64,000 bases of DNA. It comes from Isoetes taiwanensis. Taxonomy: Eukaryota > Streptophyta > Lycopodiopsida > Isoetales > Isoetaceae. Both the position numbers and the translations under genes were made by a program. Below are positions 1 through 11,779 of the stretch, in pieces. The stretch's first letter is position 1; every line of letters starts with the position of its first letter. The DNA lies in NCBI GenBank assembly GCA_021234155.1, contig JAJEKV010000248.1, forward strand, positions 310,001 to 374,000, written 5' to 3'. The notes beneath the pieces are model-generated. The model saw only the letters and a list, made by a program, of their open reading frames with translations. It was not told the origin of the DNA and did not search any database.

Positions 1-116
1 GATTAACTTGGGAGACAGCACTGCCACCTCCCATAGGGTATAGTGTGCAGGCTGCTCTCCAAGTGTAGCTCTAGCTAATTCTGTTTAAATGATTCAGACA
101 AAAATCATATTTACCT

Positions 117-2363
117 TTAGACGTGAGTGTCTTCTGTGTTCCTGCCTTGAATGCACTCCAACGCATGTATAACCTGTTGGATATTGCACTTGTTCCCAGG
201 TAGAGATGTGCGTTTGAGACCAGTTAGAATGGTTCCCATAAGTCGGGTGGTATGGAAACCATTTGCATGCATCCTTTCTATTATCCACAATATCTCAGTC
301 ATGCAGTCTTCATTATTATTAGAATAATAAAGCAGTGGATAAATTTGTGACAGGACCATTTTATACGCACTATTCATAGGTCGGTTTGAAGACAGCCAAA
401 TATACTGACAATATTTGAACGGAAGTGTTCGTCTCTTATCATATTTTCTCAGCCTGTACTCGCCACTTTGGGTATCCATAATATTGATTTCAAGGCTAAG
501 AAAATGAGCCTTTTTGCAATAGATATTATCATCATTAATTTCCATTTCCTCAAGTTCTGGTTTAATCTCTAAGAAATTTAGAGGATATATGGTAAATGGA
601 TCAGCTGAGTCAACACATGACCCTGGTTTCAGAAACTGCAGAATTTTTGGGTTGTTTAGAACACATAGATCATCTATAAATCTGCTAGGTTCTTTGAAAA
701 GCTTAAGCAATTCGAATTCCTTCAGTTTGGCTAGCTTGACAATGAAGTTATATTCATAGTAGGCTAGATATAAGTTACACCAAATAGGTGAGCAGGAGAA
801 TCCCATTGGGATACCTTTGATCTGTTTCCATGCTCTGTCGCCTAAGCAAATATAGCTATGATTAATGAGCCATCTATTCCACTTTATGATTTCTATTTGT
901 GAAATTTCAGTCCAGCAATCAGACTTAAAATTCTTTTCTTTCCAAGCCACTTTTGAAAAGGTACACATTTCATGGGTACGAACACAGAATTTCAAGTGTT
1001 TCTGTTTAGCTAGGCAGAAAGCCTCTTTAATTATCCACGAAATTGCATTGTCCAGACTATCTTCCCCAAGTAGGGGGATCATTTCATAACATCTCGAAAT
1101 GTCCCCAACAAAAATGTTTTTAATGCACTTTGGTAGGTTTAATGCCACCTGAGTGGTTGAATCAAACACCCAAAAGCTTCGTGTCTCAACTTTATAGAAG
1201 TTTTTCAGGTAACTATCATAATTATGTGCTTTTTCTTTGAATAGTATTGCTACATTCTGTAATACAGTTGTCAGCAAGGCTGCCACTTCTGAAAATATGC
1301 AATTGGCCGCATTTGTCAACCATCTCATTGCATCCTTGTGGGCTTTATAAATTCCCATCAAATATGGTAATTTAATACTTTTAATGATCATGTTTGGAAA
1401 TATGTCATGTAACTCCCTTAAGATGTTTTGCTGGCATATGCTTAATGATAGCCATTCACCAGTGGTATCGACACAGGGTTCAAAATCTGCACTAGACAAT
1501 CTTTCCAATGCCATCAATCTCAACACTTTTTTGCATATAAAGGATGGTGTATTTGCTGCTTTGTCTATCCCAGCGACATGCACATGAGATTTTAGCCATT
1601 TTAACTCTTGCATGGCTTTTTGATTCTGATCCAGATCAGAGTTTCTAATCTTCCTATTCCACAATGATGCATTAACATATGACCTAATGATCATTTTTAC
1701 ATGCCCATCTTGTTGTGGAATATTATACTGGTTCGCTACATAATCTGATAAAAATCCCCATGCTTCAAGCAGTGCTTGCTCAATTTCTATTTTTGATACT
1801 CTTCGTAGTGGAATATTATTTAGGCCTTTTGCTGTTTCAGTCCTCAGTACCTTGTTTGAGATTATTGATAGGTCCATGGTAGTTATGTGTGTGCCAAACT
1901 CCCCATAATCCTTTTTAAATATCTCAAATTTCTTTGAAGCATCACAAGTACATTCAGGAATTTCAGAGCATGAAAATTTACAGAAGGTATCGTTAGGATC
2001 ATACCAGTAAGACTGCATGTTATTTGTGTATCTCCACCCAAATTTAACTTGCTCTAGAACTTCCTTCCCATCCATCTGGTATATCTCCTCGAGACATCTA
2101 TTGAATAATGTCTTGATGTTAATGTGTTCAAATGCCCTGCAAGTATACAACACATGGATAAAGAACTTTTTTTCTTTTGATTCTTTTGTTAGCAGAAACT
2201 TCCCGTTCTCTTTTATCAATATCTTGCCAGACACCACTTCTGCATCAACTTTTTTGTTATCAGAACATATATAGTCATTACCAACTTCCATTCTTTTGTC
2301 AGACTTCTCAATGACAACCTGAATCATATTTACCCAAGTTAGCAACCGGGCTTTTTTATACAC
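117..2363 (-). CDS. Penelope-like reverse transcriptase ORF (intact)
   Basis: This is an uninterrupted frame of about 748 codons. It encodes a reverse transcriptase for RNA-templated DNA synthesis by a retroelement. Visible RT motifs, in order, are DKAANTPSFICKK near residue 270, PYLMGIYKAHKD near 340, VGDISRCYEMIP near 430, QIKGIPMGFSCSP near 515 and the catalytic FIDDL near 562. A C-terminal stretch with YDKRRTLPF and SNRPMNSAYKMVLSQ follows. An upstream GTHITTMDLSIISNK segment resembles the pre-RT part of protist and animal Penelope-like RTs, which is recalled family knowledge. The frame opens with GTG at 2363 and the in-frame stop upstream lies at 2424-2426. The first ATG is residue 13, so the true start may be there or on another exon. 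No GIY-YIG endonuclease, LTR or poly(A) tail was seen. The RT call is secure; the exact family is not. Confidence 0.75.
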   Translation of the reverse strand: MYKKARLLTWVNMIQVVIEKSDKRMEVGNDYICSDNKKVDAEVVSGKILIKENGKFLLTKESKEKKFFIHVLYTCRAFEHINIKTLFNRCLEEIYQMDGKEVLEQVKFGWRYTNNMQSYWYDPNDTFCKFSCSEIPECTCDASKKFEIFKKDYGEFGTHITTMDLSIISNKVLRTETAKGLNNIPLRRVSKIEIEQALLEAWGFLSDYVANQYNIPQQDGHVKMIIRSYVNASLWNRKIRNSDLDQNQKAMQELKWLKSHVHVAGIDKAANTPSFICKKVLRLMALERLSSADFEPCVDTTGEWLSLSICQQNILRELHDIFPNMIIKSIKLPYLMGIYKAHKDAMRWLTNAANCIFSEVAALLTTVLQNVAILFKEKAHNYDSYLKNFYKVETRSFWVFDSTTQVALNLPKCIKNIFVGDISRCYEMIPLLGEDSLDNAISWIIKEAFCLAKQKHLKFCVRTHEMCTFSKVAWKEKNFKSDCWTEISQIEIIKWNRWLINHSYICLGDRAWKQIKGIPMGFSCSPIWCNLYLAYYEYNFIVKLAKLKEFELLKLFKEPSRFIDDLCVLNNPKILQFLKPGSCVDSADPFTIYPLNFLEIKPELEEMEINDDNIYCKKAHFLSLEINIMDTQSGEYRLRKYDKRRTLPFKYCQYIWLSSNRPMNSAYKMVLSQIYPLLYYSNNNEDCMTEILWIIERMHANGFHTTRLMGTILTGLKRTSLPGNKCNIQQVIHALECIQGRNTEDTHV

Positions 2364-2426
2364 ACTAGAGCACTTCTGAATTACATTACGACTCTTATAA
2401 GAGTCAATTTCAGCATTTATTATCTA

Positions 2427-2748
2427 TGTGAACACACCTTTTATTTAGATGTGTTCTATTAATTCATTGTTGATCCTTCTTGAAATAATCGTAAACACTT
2501 GTGAAAACCATGCAAGTTTTGCTGTAGATGAAAAGCACTTTTGAATGCAGCATCTTTGCTTTGATTTCTTAACATCATCTTCAACTAAAGGTAGATATTA
2601 TTTTTAAACCAAGTAAATTTAAATACTAAGAGGCAGCTGCAAATTCCATTACTCATAATAGCAATTGATTACAAACATCTACACAGTCTTATCCAAGATT
2701 AGAAACATCAAGATCACCCTGATCACTGATATTTCAGTTTCTTTGGAG
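2427..2748. other. AT-rich spacer, nothing recognised
   Basis: This spacer lies between the RT frame and the next minus-strand gene. No GIY-YIG or zinc-finger segment that would extend the RT upstream could be read in it. Confidence 0.4.
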
Positions 2749-4467
2749 TCATGCCTGGAGGCATTTCAAATGTTCGGCTGGTAGATGTAATGGAAAGAAG
2801 CTATTGGCGTTGCTTGATTCTTTGTTACCACGATTGCCATTTCCAAAGCTCAAACGTGGGTTTGGTGTATATCCCGTGTATGCGTGAATGCCGAGGGGAG
2901 TGAATTGTCTTCCTCTCGCCACCTCTGTTTCCGCCACGTCCCCTTGTGGTGTAGTGAGGTGTGTGACAGCCGAGAACTCATATCAGAATATCCTTCACTT
3001 CTTGGCTTCATTTAGGTTTAAGGTAAACCTCTTCTTAAAGGAATCATTACGTTTCTTTGCCAAACTTGCAATGAATTCTGTGGAAGAAACAAATTGTTCA
3101 ATATAACAGGGGGGCCCATCATTCTCACCATAACCTTGAAGTAGCCTCATTTTCCCCGGGCGTATTCTTCATTTTGCAGTTATCATCAATTCTCTAGTGT
3201 ACATAAAGACCACTAGAGCTCTAATTGCTTCTTTTGTAGAATCAAGAAGCAAACCACTGTACAAAGGAAATAAACCGCACTTCAAGTTTGTCCGATGTAA
3301 ACAAAGCAGACTTTCAATGTTATTTGCCAAATACCATAGGGCGTGATCAAACCATAAAATGTTGCTTTTGGGGCACCGATCACCTTGGTCGGGCAGTGCA
3401 TTTAATGAATGGTCTGTTATAATTCCATACCAGCTTGTAATAATCCTTACCGTTTGATCGAGGGGATTTTTTCCTTTGCAATGAAGTTTAACCGGTTTTG
3501 AGCATCTACCAGCATCAAATACTTCCATTGAGATGTCTTTTAAGATTATCTCGCCTTGCATGTAACTCACATTATTGATAGCATCCCCAGAGCATTCTCG
3601 CCTTTAAACTCGTCCATGCTTTTTCCACCATTTATAGCTGTCAGTGTAATTAAAGCATCAAGACTGAAAGGTGCAACCATCTGCAGTGACCACATAGTCC
3701 ACATCTTGTTGCCATTCATTGCAGCAAGGTCCTCCACAACCCGAACAGGGATAATGGGGTACATATGCGCTTTGAAACTCTCAGGAGATATCTCATCTGG
3801 TTGGGCCTCAGGTTCAGAATTTAGTATATTCGTTGCCTCCTCACATAGCTCTTTTCCTTGTAGCAAAGGGTGAGATTTGACAGGCATAGTAGGCATGGCA
3901 GTGGAAGGGTTATGTATCCCTTCCACATTTGCCCGCAGCAGGGCCAATGTGAACTTATTTATGGTGCCAAGGCATTCTTTCATCTGGTGTGAGAGTGAAA
4001 CAAGAAGAAGAGAAGAAGACGCTCTATTGAAGTAACTAAAAAGGAGAACAAGCCTAGCTATATAGTAGATGGCATAGATGGGCCACCACGTCATAGGTTA
4101 GGGTTAGGTCATAGGTTAGGGTTAGGTCAGTTTCTAACTCTAATATCTGGTCATAGTCTTTTCTCAAAATAGTTGCCAGCTGGCTCCTGAAGAGCATCAG
4201 TTTGTCCATTGGGTTCCTATTTCCAAATATTTCTAGCCACATAGCAATATCAAAATTGGCTAGGATAGACTCACCATCATTTTGAACAGCTTGTTCATGT
4301 CTGATCAGAAATTCATGAAACTCCCTGTCTTTGATTTGACAGAGCAGGGCTTGGGATAAAGGTGACGGTGCTGGCATTTCTTCAAGATAGCCAAGCTCCA
4401 AGAGTTCCGTTGCCCAAGTCTGACTTGCTTCATTTCGTGCCATCTGTTCCACATCCAGAATTTCCAT
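2749..4467 (-). CDS. Unrecognised multi-exon gene (possibly decayed)
   Basis: Several consecutive minus-strand frames read like one protein. A first segment starts with ATG at 4467 (MEILDVEQMARNEASQTWAT) and runs to about 4100. A textbook acceptor, a long CT tract ending in CAG at 3984-3986, opens the next segment at 3983 (MKECLGTINKFTLALLRANV), which continues to about 3570. There the frame shifts by one base at an AATGTGAGT that could also be a donor. The next frame (SYMQGEIILKDISMEVFDAG) runs to 3169. Coding-like sequence continues at 3150-2994 (YGENDGPPCYIEQF) and 2937-2749. No domain is recognised. The first exon holds a doubled 18-base unit giving DLTLTYD twice. It could be a host gene or a captured fragment; exon limits are uncertain and the frameshift may be a break. 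Confidence 0.45.
4090..4128. repeat. Two copies of an 18-bp telomere-like unit
   Basis: The unit TCATAGGTTAGGGTTAGG occurs twice in direct tandem within the first exon of the unrecognised gene. It contains TTAGGG but not the plant-type TTTAGGG, and it is too short to be a telomere array. Confidence 0.6.
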
Positions 4468-5189
4468 TTAGTAAATAAAATATGCTATGTGACCGTATGT
4501 TCCATCAAAGTACTTGTATTTGATGAGATTATGAATTTAGCACTCCAACTAAGAAGTGCAGGGCGGGTGACTATGCACAGTGTGTGTAATTTCATATCAT
4601 AAGACATGAGAGACAGCCACTTAAATTCATAATTTCATCATGGAACAAGTACATCTTTTGGAACCATACCACAAAGTTGCATAATAAATAATTTCCAGTA
4701 AACAGCTCAAAAAATAGCTCCAAAAAATATGTTTGCAGCATGGTTAAACTCAACAAGTTTTTAATTGTAGGTTTACAGATGCTACAAGAAAGATCTCACC
4801 ACATCCTTAAATTTCAATATACATATTTAAATTTTCGCTCAAGGGTAGAGGCGTGGTACCTGCAGACCATCCAGGAGCTTAAGTTAGTATAAAAATAGTA
4901 ACTAGACCTGGGAACTGCAGGTGTCATAGCCACCACCCAGTTGTTATCCATGTCAAAGCTAAAATATAGATAAGAGCATAAAGAAAAGCTTAAGAATGAC
5001 ATAATTTTCAAAAATACCACTCTTGGAACTTTTTCAGAAAACTATTACACCCTGCTCTGTTCTCTTATACTAAGTTGTCTCAGCCACATGTATATTTCAT
5101 CTGGCATGTTCCATCATGCAGATTATAAACATCTAGCATCCTTGTGTGTATTTCACAAGGTTTCTACTAAATTTAATAGTGACGTGGCA
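4468..5189. other. Upstream flank, no gene seen
   Basis: The stretch is AT-rich. No reading frame with a recognisable product and no repeat structure was found. It would hold the promoter of the minus-strand gene that begins at 4467. Confidence 0.4.
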
Positions 5190-6460
5190 AAGAAGCTAGA
5201 CTTAGACAAAACCAAGGAGCACGTACTGCAAATAATAAGCATGGCAGACTAACAACACAGTAGACTGTTACAATTTGGCAACATAAACGCAGGAAGAAAA
5301 TAGATACAGATGCACTGCAAATGGTAATCAAAGAAGCAAAGACAACCAAGGAGAAGAATAAATGGTAAAACATGAAGACAACTTAAACCATGACAGAATA
5401 CTATGCTGCATCAGAGTCTAACTAATTTGGCAGGGAGCAAGTTACACTGTAAGTAAAGGCAGCAATATAAACCCTTGGCAAAATTTAGAAAACAAATGGC
5501 CACGACTTATGCATGCAAAAGGTCTAAACAAAAGATAGACTTATAAGCACAGCCAAGGTAGAAGGGCAAATAGTCAAAAGCAACCGACATACAAAGACAA
5601 AAGGACAAAGGAAAGAAGCAACCCGAGCATGTTACACCATGGCAAGAAAGGACATGACTTTAGCATGCAAGGGCTTGAACAAAAATAGACCAGCAGTTTG
5701 CAAAAGCACAAAACCAACCAGCATAAAAAGACTACGGGACAAAGTAAGGAAGCAAGCTGAGACAAAGGCCAGAAGCTAGACTTAGACAAAACCAAGGAGC
5801 ACGTACTGCAAATAATAAGCATGGCAGACTGACAACACATTAGACTGTTACAATTTGGCAGCATAAAAGCAGGAAGAAAATAGATACAGATGCACTGCAA
5901 ATGGTAAACAAAGAAGCAAAGAAAAACAACGGAAAAGAATAAGTGGTATAACATGAAGACAACTTAAAACATGACAGAATACTATGCTACAGCAGAGTCT
6001 AACTAAATTGGCAGGGAGCAAGTTACACTGTAAGTAAAGGCAGCAATCCTTGGCAAAATTTAGAAAACAAATGGCCCATGCAAAAGGTCTAAACAATAGA
6101 TAGACTTATAAGCACAGCCAAGGTAGCTACATGACTTTAGCATGCAAGGGCTTGTAAAAATAGACCAGCAGATTGCAAAAGCACAAAAACAACCAGCATG
6201 AACAAGACTACAGGACAAAGTAAGGAAGCAAGCTGAGACAAAGGCAAGGAGCAAGCACTGCAAATAATACGCATGGCAGAAAGGAAGCACTAAAGAGAGG
6301 AAAATGTGGAATCAACATGAGAAGAAAACACGACGACACCATGACTTGTCAAAAAGCAAGGATCAAGCACTGCAAATAATACGCATGGCAGAAAGGAAAC
6401 ACTAAAGAGAGGAAGATGTGAAAACAACATGAAAAGAAACCACAACCAAACCATGAAATA
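5190..6460. repeat. Nested tandem duplications in A-rich DNA
   Basis: A unit of about 370 bp at 5190-5565 is repeated with high similarity at 5771-6130, about 580 bp apart. The sequence between them (about 5650-5770) recurs at about 6127-6245. A third, 75-bp unit at about 6245-6320 recurs at 6357-6432. The minus-strand reading frames here, rich in Phe, Leu and Cys, are by-products of the A-rich plus strand and are not called as genes. Confidence 0.8.
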
Positions 6461-7134
6461 AACAAGGGAAGAAATTGCAGAAATAAGAAAGAGGCCTCAA
6501 ATAAATGACAATAAATGAAGTGAAAAAAATGCAACAAAGGAGGCCAGCTTCAACATGCTGAGACAGTAAAAAATGAGCAAAATTTACCAAGGGACGAAAT
6601 GGCAGAAGCAAGAACTAAACTGAGCAAAGCAACATCACAAAAGACTGTTAACATTCAGCAACATGAAGGGTACAAATGCAACATGATCAAATAAATTTGC
6701 AAATAGCAACCAACAAGATCAAGCAATTATGCAAGTTGCAAAAACACAGAAAAAAATGAGATGCTCCACCTGCAAACCAATTACTCAGACAAAAGCGAAT
6801 TCCCAAAAACAGTAAACAGTAAGAAGATACAACAAAGAAAGAAGCAATGCCTATTCTATGACGTCCCAAATTAGAAACAATAGCTTACCTTACAGACGAC
6901 CAATGATGGAGATAGGAAAGGATTCGAAGAGCACAATAGATCAGCGAATAGACGAGCACAATACTTGTGAAAAGTCAAGATTATAGAGGAGGCAAAAATA
7001 AACAAGAGGAAGACCCGGTTTAAAAAGTACGCGGGATCGACAAGGCAAAGAAACAAGGGCACGTTTAACAACCTTCTAAAATTGGGAACCACTATTTACA
7101 ATAAACAATACAGTTAGAACAAGACAAAGTAGAA
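6461..7134. other. A-rich continuation, no gene seen
   Basis: The DNA keeps the AAG/CAA-rich composition of the duplicated block. No recognised product or boundary signal was found. Confidence 0.4.
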
Positions 7135-7142
7135 AACCAACC

Positions 7143-7563
7143 CAGGGATAGGTTCAATACTGTATACGTTTTATACGTAATACGTATTTTTCGTTTGATA
7201 CGGCACAAATTTGACGTTTAATACGTCAAAAATACGCCCAAAAAATTTCCGCTGCGAAAAATTTTCGCGTAAAGTTTAAACCTTCGCTTTTGTTTAATGA
7301 ACTGCTTTCGCCAGATTTTTTTTTAACGACAAAAAAAAATAGCGACCGCGGAAATTGAAGGTTTTTAAAAAAAAAAAAAAAAGTTTAAAGGAAAAGGTTT
7401 CGAAACGCCGAAATTTAAAAATATTTCTGCGAAGTTTAAACTAAGGTTTCACACGCCAAATTTTGAAAAATACGTGGAAAAATACATATTTTCCCAAAAA
7501 TACGATTTTTGTACTTTATACGTCCGAAAAAATAATTTCACGCATTCTGAAACCTATCCCCTG
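7143..7563. mobile_element. Non-autonomous hAT element (MITE), 421 bp
   Basis: The element starts CAGGGATAGGTTC and ends with the near-inverse GAAACCTATCCCCTG. It is flanked on both sides by the identical 8-bp AACCAACC (7135-7142 and 7564-7571), as for hAT transposition. The interior has no gene and is rich in TACG words and in TTCGCG. Its left 110 bp is the reverse complement, with few differences, of 20300-20420, the 5' flank of the hAT transposase pseudogene. This is therefore probably a deletion derivative of that family. Confidence 0.9.
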
Positions 7564-7571
7564 AACCAACC

Positions 7572-7927
7572 CACCGGAAAGGAATAAACCCCGCCATGGC
7601 AACACACAATGGAGAAAAGTCTAAGGAAAGGCACGAAAAAATCTCTTAAACCCCACAATGGTGGGCATTGAAAATACTATTATAGTAAAGGGAGCCATGC
7701 AAAGGGGATAGGACCTATGCCATAAAACCACTATGGAGCAAATGAAGGTAAAAGAGACACCCTGTTTAAAGGACTACAAGCTAAAAAGAATTTTATTTAA
7801 AAAACCACCAATTAGCAACGAAAAAACTAGACCAAATCATGCTTCTAGCCACTAGAGATAATGACTGCAGTAGCAATAGTAGTATAGAGAGAGAGAGAGC
7901 ATGCGGGTGTGTATGAAAGAGAATGAC

Positions 7928-7929
<2 letters not shown>
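7572..7929. other. Spacer, no gene seen
   Basis: This is short unique-looking sequence between the MITE and the microsatellite, ending in a small GA-rich patch. Nothing recognised. Confidence 0.35.
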
Positions 7930-7999
<70 letters not shown>

Positions 8000-8027
8000 A
8001 GGGAGGGAGGGAGGGAGGGAGGGAGAG
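7930..8027. repeat. Compound microsatellite (GT)n-(GA)n-(GGGA)n
   Basis: About 19 GT repeats (7930-7967) are followed by about 13 GA repeats and then about eight GGGA repeats (to 8025). The GT block can adopt Z-DNA and the four-plus GGG runs can form a G-quadruplex. The His/Leu-Ser repeat frames on the minus strand are artefacts of the repeat. Confidence 0.95.
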
Positions 8028-8380
8028 AGTTTTGCTCTTTTATGCCTCGAATCCATTTTTTGAGGATATGCATATAATCTCAGGTCCCATTCAGACTTGC
8101 AGGAGTTGAAACCACACAACAAAAACCTTATAGAAATCAGGATTCAAAAAATTGTTTGTTGGTTCTTTCTTACAGTTCATTGAGATAAAAATATATCCAA
8201 TTTCTCTCCATCACCTTAGTTCTAAATCAAGCCAAAATTCTTTCATGTTCGTACATGTTTTCCCTGATAGCCATTTCAAATATCAGCCAGAAATATTAAA
8301 AAACACTCAAGATATCATCATTTAAGTGTACATAACTTTTTCTGGCATAGGGATATGGAATGGCCAAATTTTTTGTCCAC

Positions 8381-10130
8381 TTGGCTCAAACATGCCACCT
8401 AGGCTCAAACATGCCAAGGTGGCTCAAACATGCCACCAAGGTGGCTCAAAAATGCCAAAGTGGCTCAAACATGCACCAAGGTGGCTCCAACATGCCAAGT
8501 TGGCGCAAACATGCCACGTGGGCTCCACCGTGCCATCTAGGCTTGAACATGCCAAGGTGGCTCACAACATGCCACCTAGGCTCAAACATGCCACGGTGGC
8601 TCAAACATGCCACCTAGGCTCCAACATGCCACCTATCCAACGTGCCACCATGGCTCTAATATGCTACCTAGGCTCTAACAATTCACCTAGGCCCTAACAT
8701 GCCAAGGTGGCTCAAACATGCCACATGGGCTCCAACATGCCACCCTAGGCTCCAACATGTCAAGGTGGGCTCCAACATGCCAAGGTGGCTAGGCTCAAAC
8801 ATGCCAAGGTGGCTCCAACATGCCACCTAGGCTCCAACATGACAAGGTGGCTCAAACTTGCCACCTAGGCTCCAATATACTCAAACATGCCACGCGGGCT
8901 CCAACATGCCACCTAGGCTCCAACTTGCCAAGGTGGCTCAAACATGCCACGCGGGCTCCAACATGCCACCGGGCTCCAACATGCCAAGGTGGCTCAAACA
9001 TGCCAAGGTGCTCAAACGTGACACCTAGGATCCAGATGCCACCTAGGCTCAAACATGCAAAGGTGGCTCAAACATGCCACGTGGGCTCACCTAGGCTCCA
9101 ACATGCCAAGGTGGTTCAAACATGCCATGCGGGCTCCAACGTGCCATCTAGGCTCCAACATGCCAAGGCGGCTCAAACATGCCACCTAGGCTCAAGCATG
9201 CCACCTAGGCTCAAATATGCCAAGGTGGCTCAAACATGCCATGAGGGCTCCAACATGCCAACTAGGTTCCAGCATGCCAAGGTGGCTCAAACGTCTCACG
9301 TGGGCTCAAACATGCCAAGGTGGTTCAAACATGCCACGTGGGCTCCAACATGCCATCTAGGCTCAAACATGCCACGTGGGCTCCAACATGCCATCTAGGC
9401 TCCAACATGCCAAGGTGGCTCCAACATATCACCGTGGCTCCAACATGCTCAAACATGCCAAGGTGGCTCAAACATGCCACGCGGGCTCCAACATGCCACC
9501 TAGGCTCCAATAACATGCCAAGATGGCTCAAACATGCCATGTGGGCTCCAACATGCCAAGGTGGCTAAAACATGCCACTTAGGCTAAAACATGCCAAGGT
9601 GGCTCAAACATGCCACGCGGGCTCCAACATGCCAAGGTGGCTCCAACATGCCACCTAGGCTCCTTGTCATGTTATTGGAGCCTAGGTGGGCATGTTGGAG
9701 CCCAGGTGGCATGTTTGAGCCACCTTGGCATGTTTGAGCATGTTGAAGCCTAGGTGGCATGTCTGAACCACCTTGGCATGTTGGAGCCCATGTGACATGT
9801 TTGAGCCACCTTGTCATTTTGGAGCCCATGTGGTGTGTTTGAGCCATCTTGGCGCATTGGAGCCCATGTGGCATGGTTGAGCCACCTTTGCATGTTGGAG
9901 CCTAGGTGGCATGTTTGAGCCACCTTGACATGTTGGAGCTTAGGTGGAATGTTGGAGCCACCTTGGCATGTCAGAGCACATGTGGCATGTTTGAGCCACC
10001 TTGGCATGTTGGAACCTAGGTGGCATGTTTGAGCCATATTGGCATGTTGGTATATTGGAGCCTAGGTGGCATATTTGAGCCTAGATGGCATGTTTGAGCC
10101 ACCTTGGCATGTTGGAGCCTAGTTGACATG
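8381..10130. repeat. Minisatellite arranged as a large inverted repeat
   Basis: Two alternating 19-bp units, AACATGCCAAGGTGGCTCA and AACATGCCACCTAGGCTCC with variants, fill 1.75 kb. From 8381 to about 9662 the units read in one orientation. After a short switch at 9663-9676 they read as the reverse complement to about 10130. Each pair of units also contains a local inverted repeat, because GCCACCT and AGGTGGC are reverse complements. The array could fold at two scales. Its long open frames (repeats of HAKVAQTCHLGSNMP) are caused by the stop-free unit and are not called as genes. Confidence 0.95.
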
Positions 10131-11770
10131 CCACCCAAAATTTGCCAACGTCACCCCATGAAAAACCAAAAATATGCATCTTTTCATTAGTGGCCTAGTC
10201 AAACCTTGCTTACTTGGCATGTCATGTCACCAATTGGAGGGCCACATCATCTTTTCCATGCTCTTTGCTGGTGTCACAAGTGAGTCTCTTTAATGTGTCT
10301 TGAGAGCAGTCCCATATGAATGCATGTTGGGAGAATCTTGAGAAGGTTTATACAGGACATGATTCTGGGGCCTCCTACGGCATGAGGTTAGGACCTTGTA
10401 GTTGACTGGGAATTAATATCAACAATTGACTAAGTAGTTGCAATAACATGTATGAGGACCTCCCGAAATTTAAGGATGCGAGAATAAGTCCGTCGGGAGG
10501 ATGAGGGAATACATCCTCTACTGTATTGACCTCCACATGTGGCACCAAAGAGAAACCTCTTATTTTGTTGATCTATCATTATTTTTCATGCAGTACAAGT
10601 CTAGTTGTTGGTATTCTCTCGATGCATAATCTGGATAATATGATTGGTGTTTATTAGACATCAAAGATGCTGATTTGTCAATGAGAAAGAAAAAGACTTT
10701 GGTCTTTTTAAAATTTTATTGTCTTTGTAGCAAGCACATTGTCATTATAAGCGGAAGAAAAATGTTGTCTTAGGCTCTCCAGCAATTGAAGAGACTATGC
10801 CCGTGATATAGATTCTAGAACCAGATGTCTAAGAGAGTAACACTCTTTGCAGCAAGAATATGTTGGATTACATTTACAAGGCCAAATATTTGAAGAGCAC
10901 CGCCTTGTAAAGCTTGAGAATTGCCTTTATTGCAAAAGAAAACGCCATGGGAGATCTACCAAATCTTCTCCTGTAAACTCAGCTTGAGTTGAAGAGGGAG
11001 TCGGACAGATTAAATGAAGGATGCCCTAAGGACTAATCATGATTGGTTTAAAACATGTAACAATGGTTCTAAGCATGGGAGCAGGAAAGGGTGATCCAAT
11101 TATTGCGATGAATGAAAGTAAAAAAAGAAAAGAAAAGAAAAAGAAAAAGAAAAAGAATCAAAGGTTTATTTACATTGACGCTTGTCTCAATGCGGCTTAG
11201 TTTGATACAAAATCATTGCCATTGGTCATTACCCGAAGCATTTCGGAATTTTGATATGGTGAAATTTTGCCGATTTTACATAGATGAAACATAATCAAAT
11301 TGGACTCACGAGATTAACAACTCAAGAAATTTAACAACTCCCTTCACGAGTCGTATTTGTGAATTCGTTCCATTACATGTCTTGAGAAACTCGAAGTTCT
11401 AAGGCATAGGCAATTGGGGGAACTCATTGGGGATATAATTCGACTATTGAGAGTGTAAGCATGGGACGGGCCAACAATTAGGTCAACATAATTGACGGGC
11501 CAGTTTGTTTCCCGCTTTGCACTGTGTGTTTATTTCCCGGTTTGCCCTGTTGGGCAGCTATGGTGATGGCCGTCTTTTAAATTTTGCAAATCTACTCTTG
11601 CTACTAGCTAGTAAGCAATCCTAGTGTTTTAATTTAATATGGAAAATATGTAGGCCATATGGCCATGGCCAATATAGCAAGGGTATACACGTAGCGCACG
11701 TCCTGGCCATTTTATATGGCATGCCTATGGTGTCACATGTTGAAATGAAAATAAGAATTAGTGAAAAATT
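10131..11770. other. Unique-looking stretch, no gene recognised
   Basis: Only short frames are present, one of them a Lys-rich artefact of an AAAGAAA run near 11120. No terminal repeats, splice-bounded exons or known motifs were identified. Confidence 0.35.
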
Positions 11771-11779
11771 AGCCCAGAT

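Noticed and set aside
4090-4128. TTAGGG words as interstitial telomere
   Set aside because: Only two 18-bp units, interrupted by CATAGG, in an exon-like frame; the plant repeat would be TTTAGGG.
5173-6611. Hydrophobic Phe/Leu/Cys-rich minus-strand frames as membrane proteins
   Set aside because: They mirror an A-rich tandemly duplicated plus strand and share no family pattern.
8326-10037. Long open frames of HAKVAQTCHLGSNMP type on both strands
   Set aside because: They arise because the 19-bp repeat unit has no stop codon. Frames on opposite strands are equally long and there is no gene signal.
8381-10130. CRISPR-like array
   Set aside because: There are no unique spacers, units are contiguous, and the context is plant nuclear DNA.
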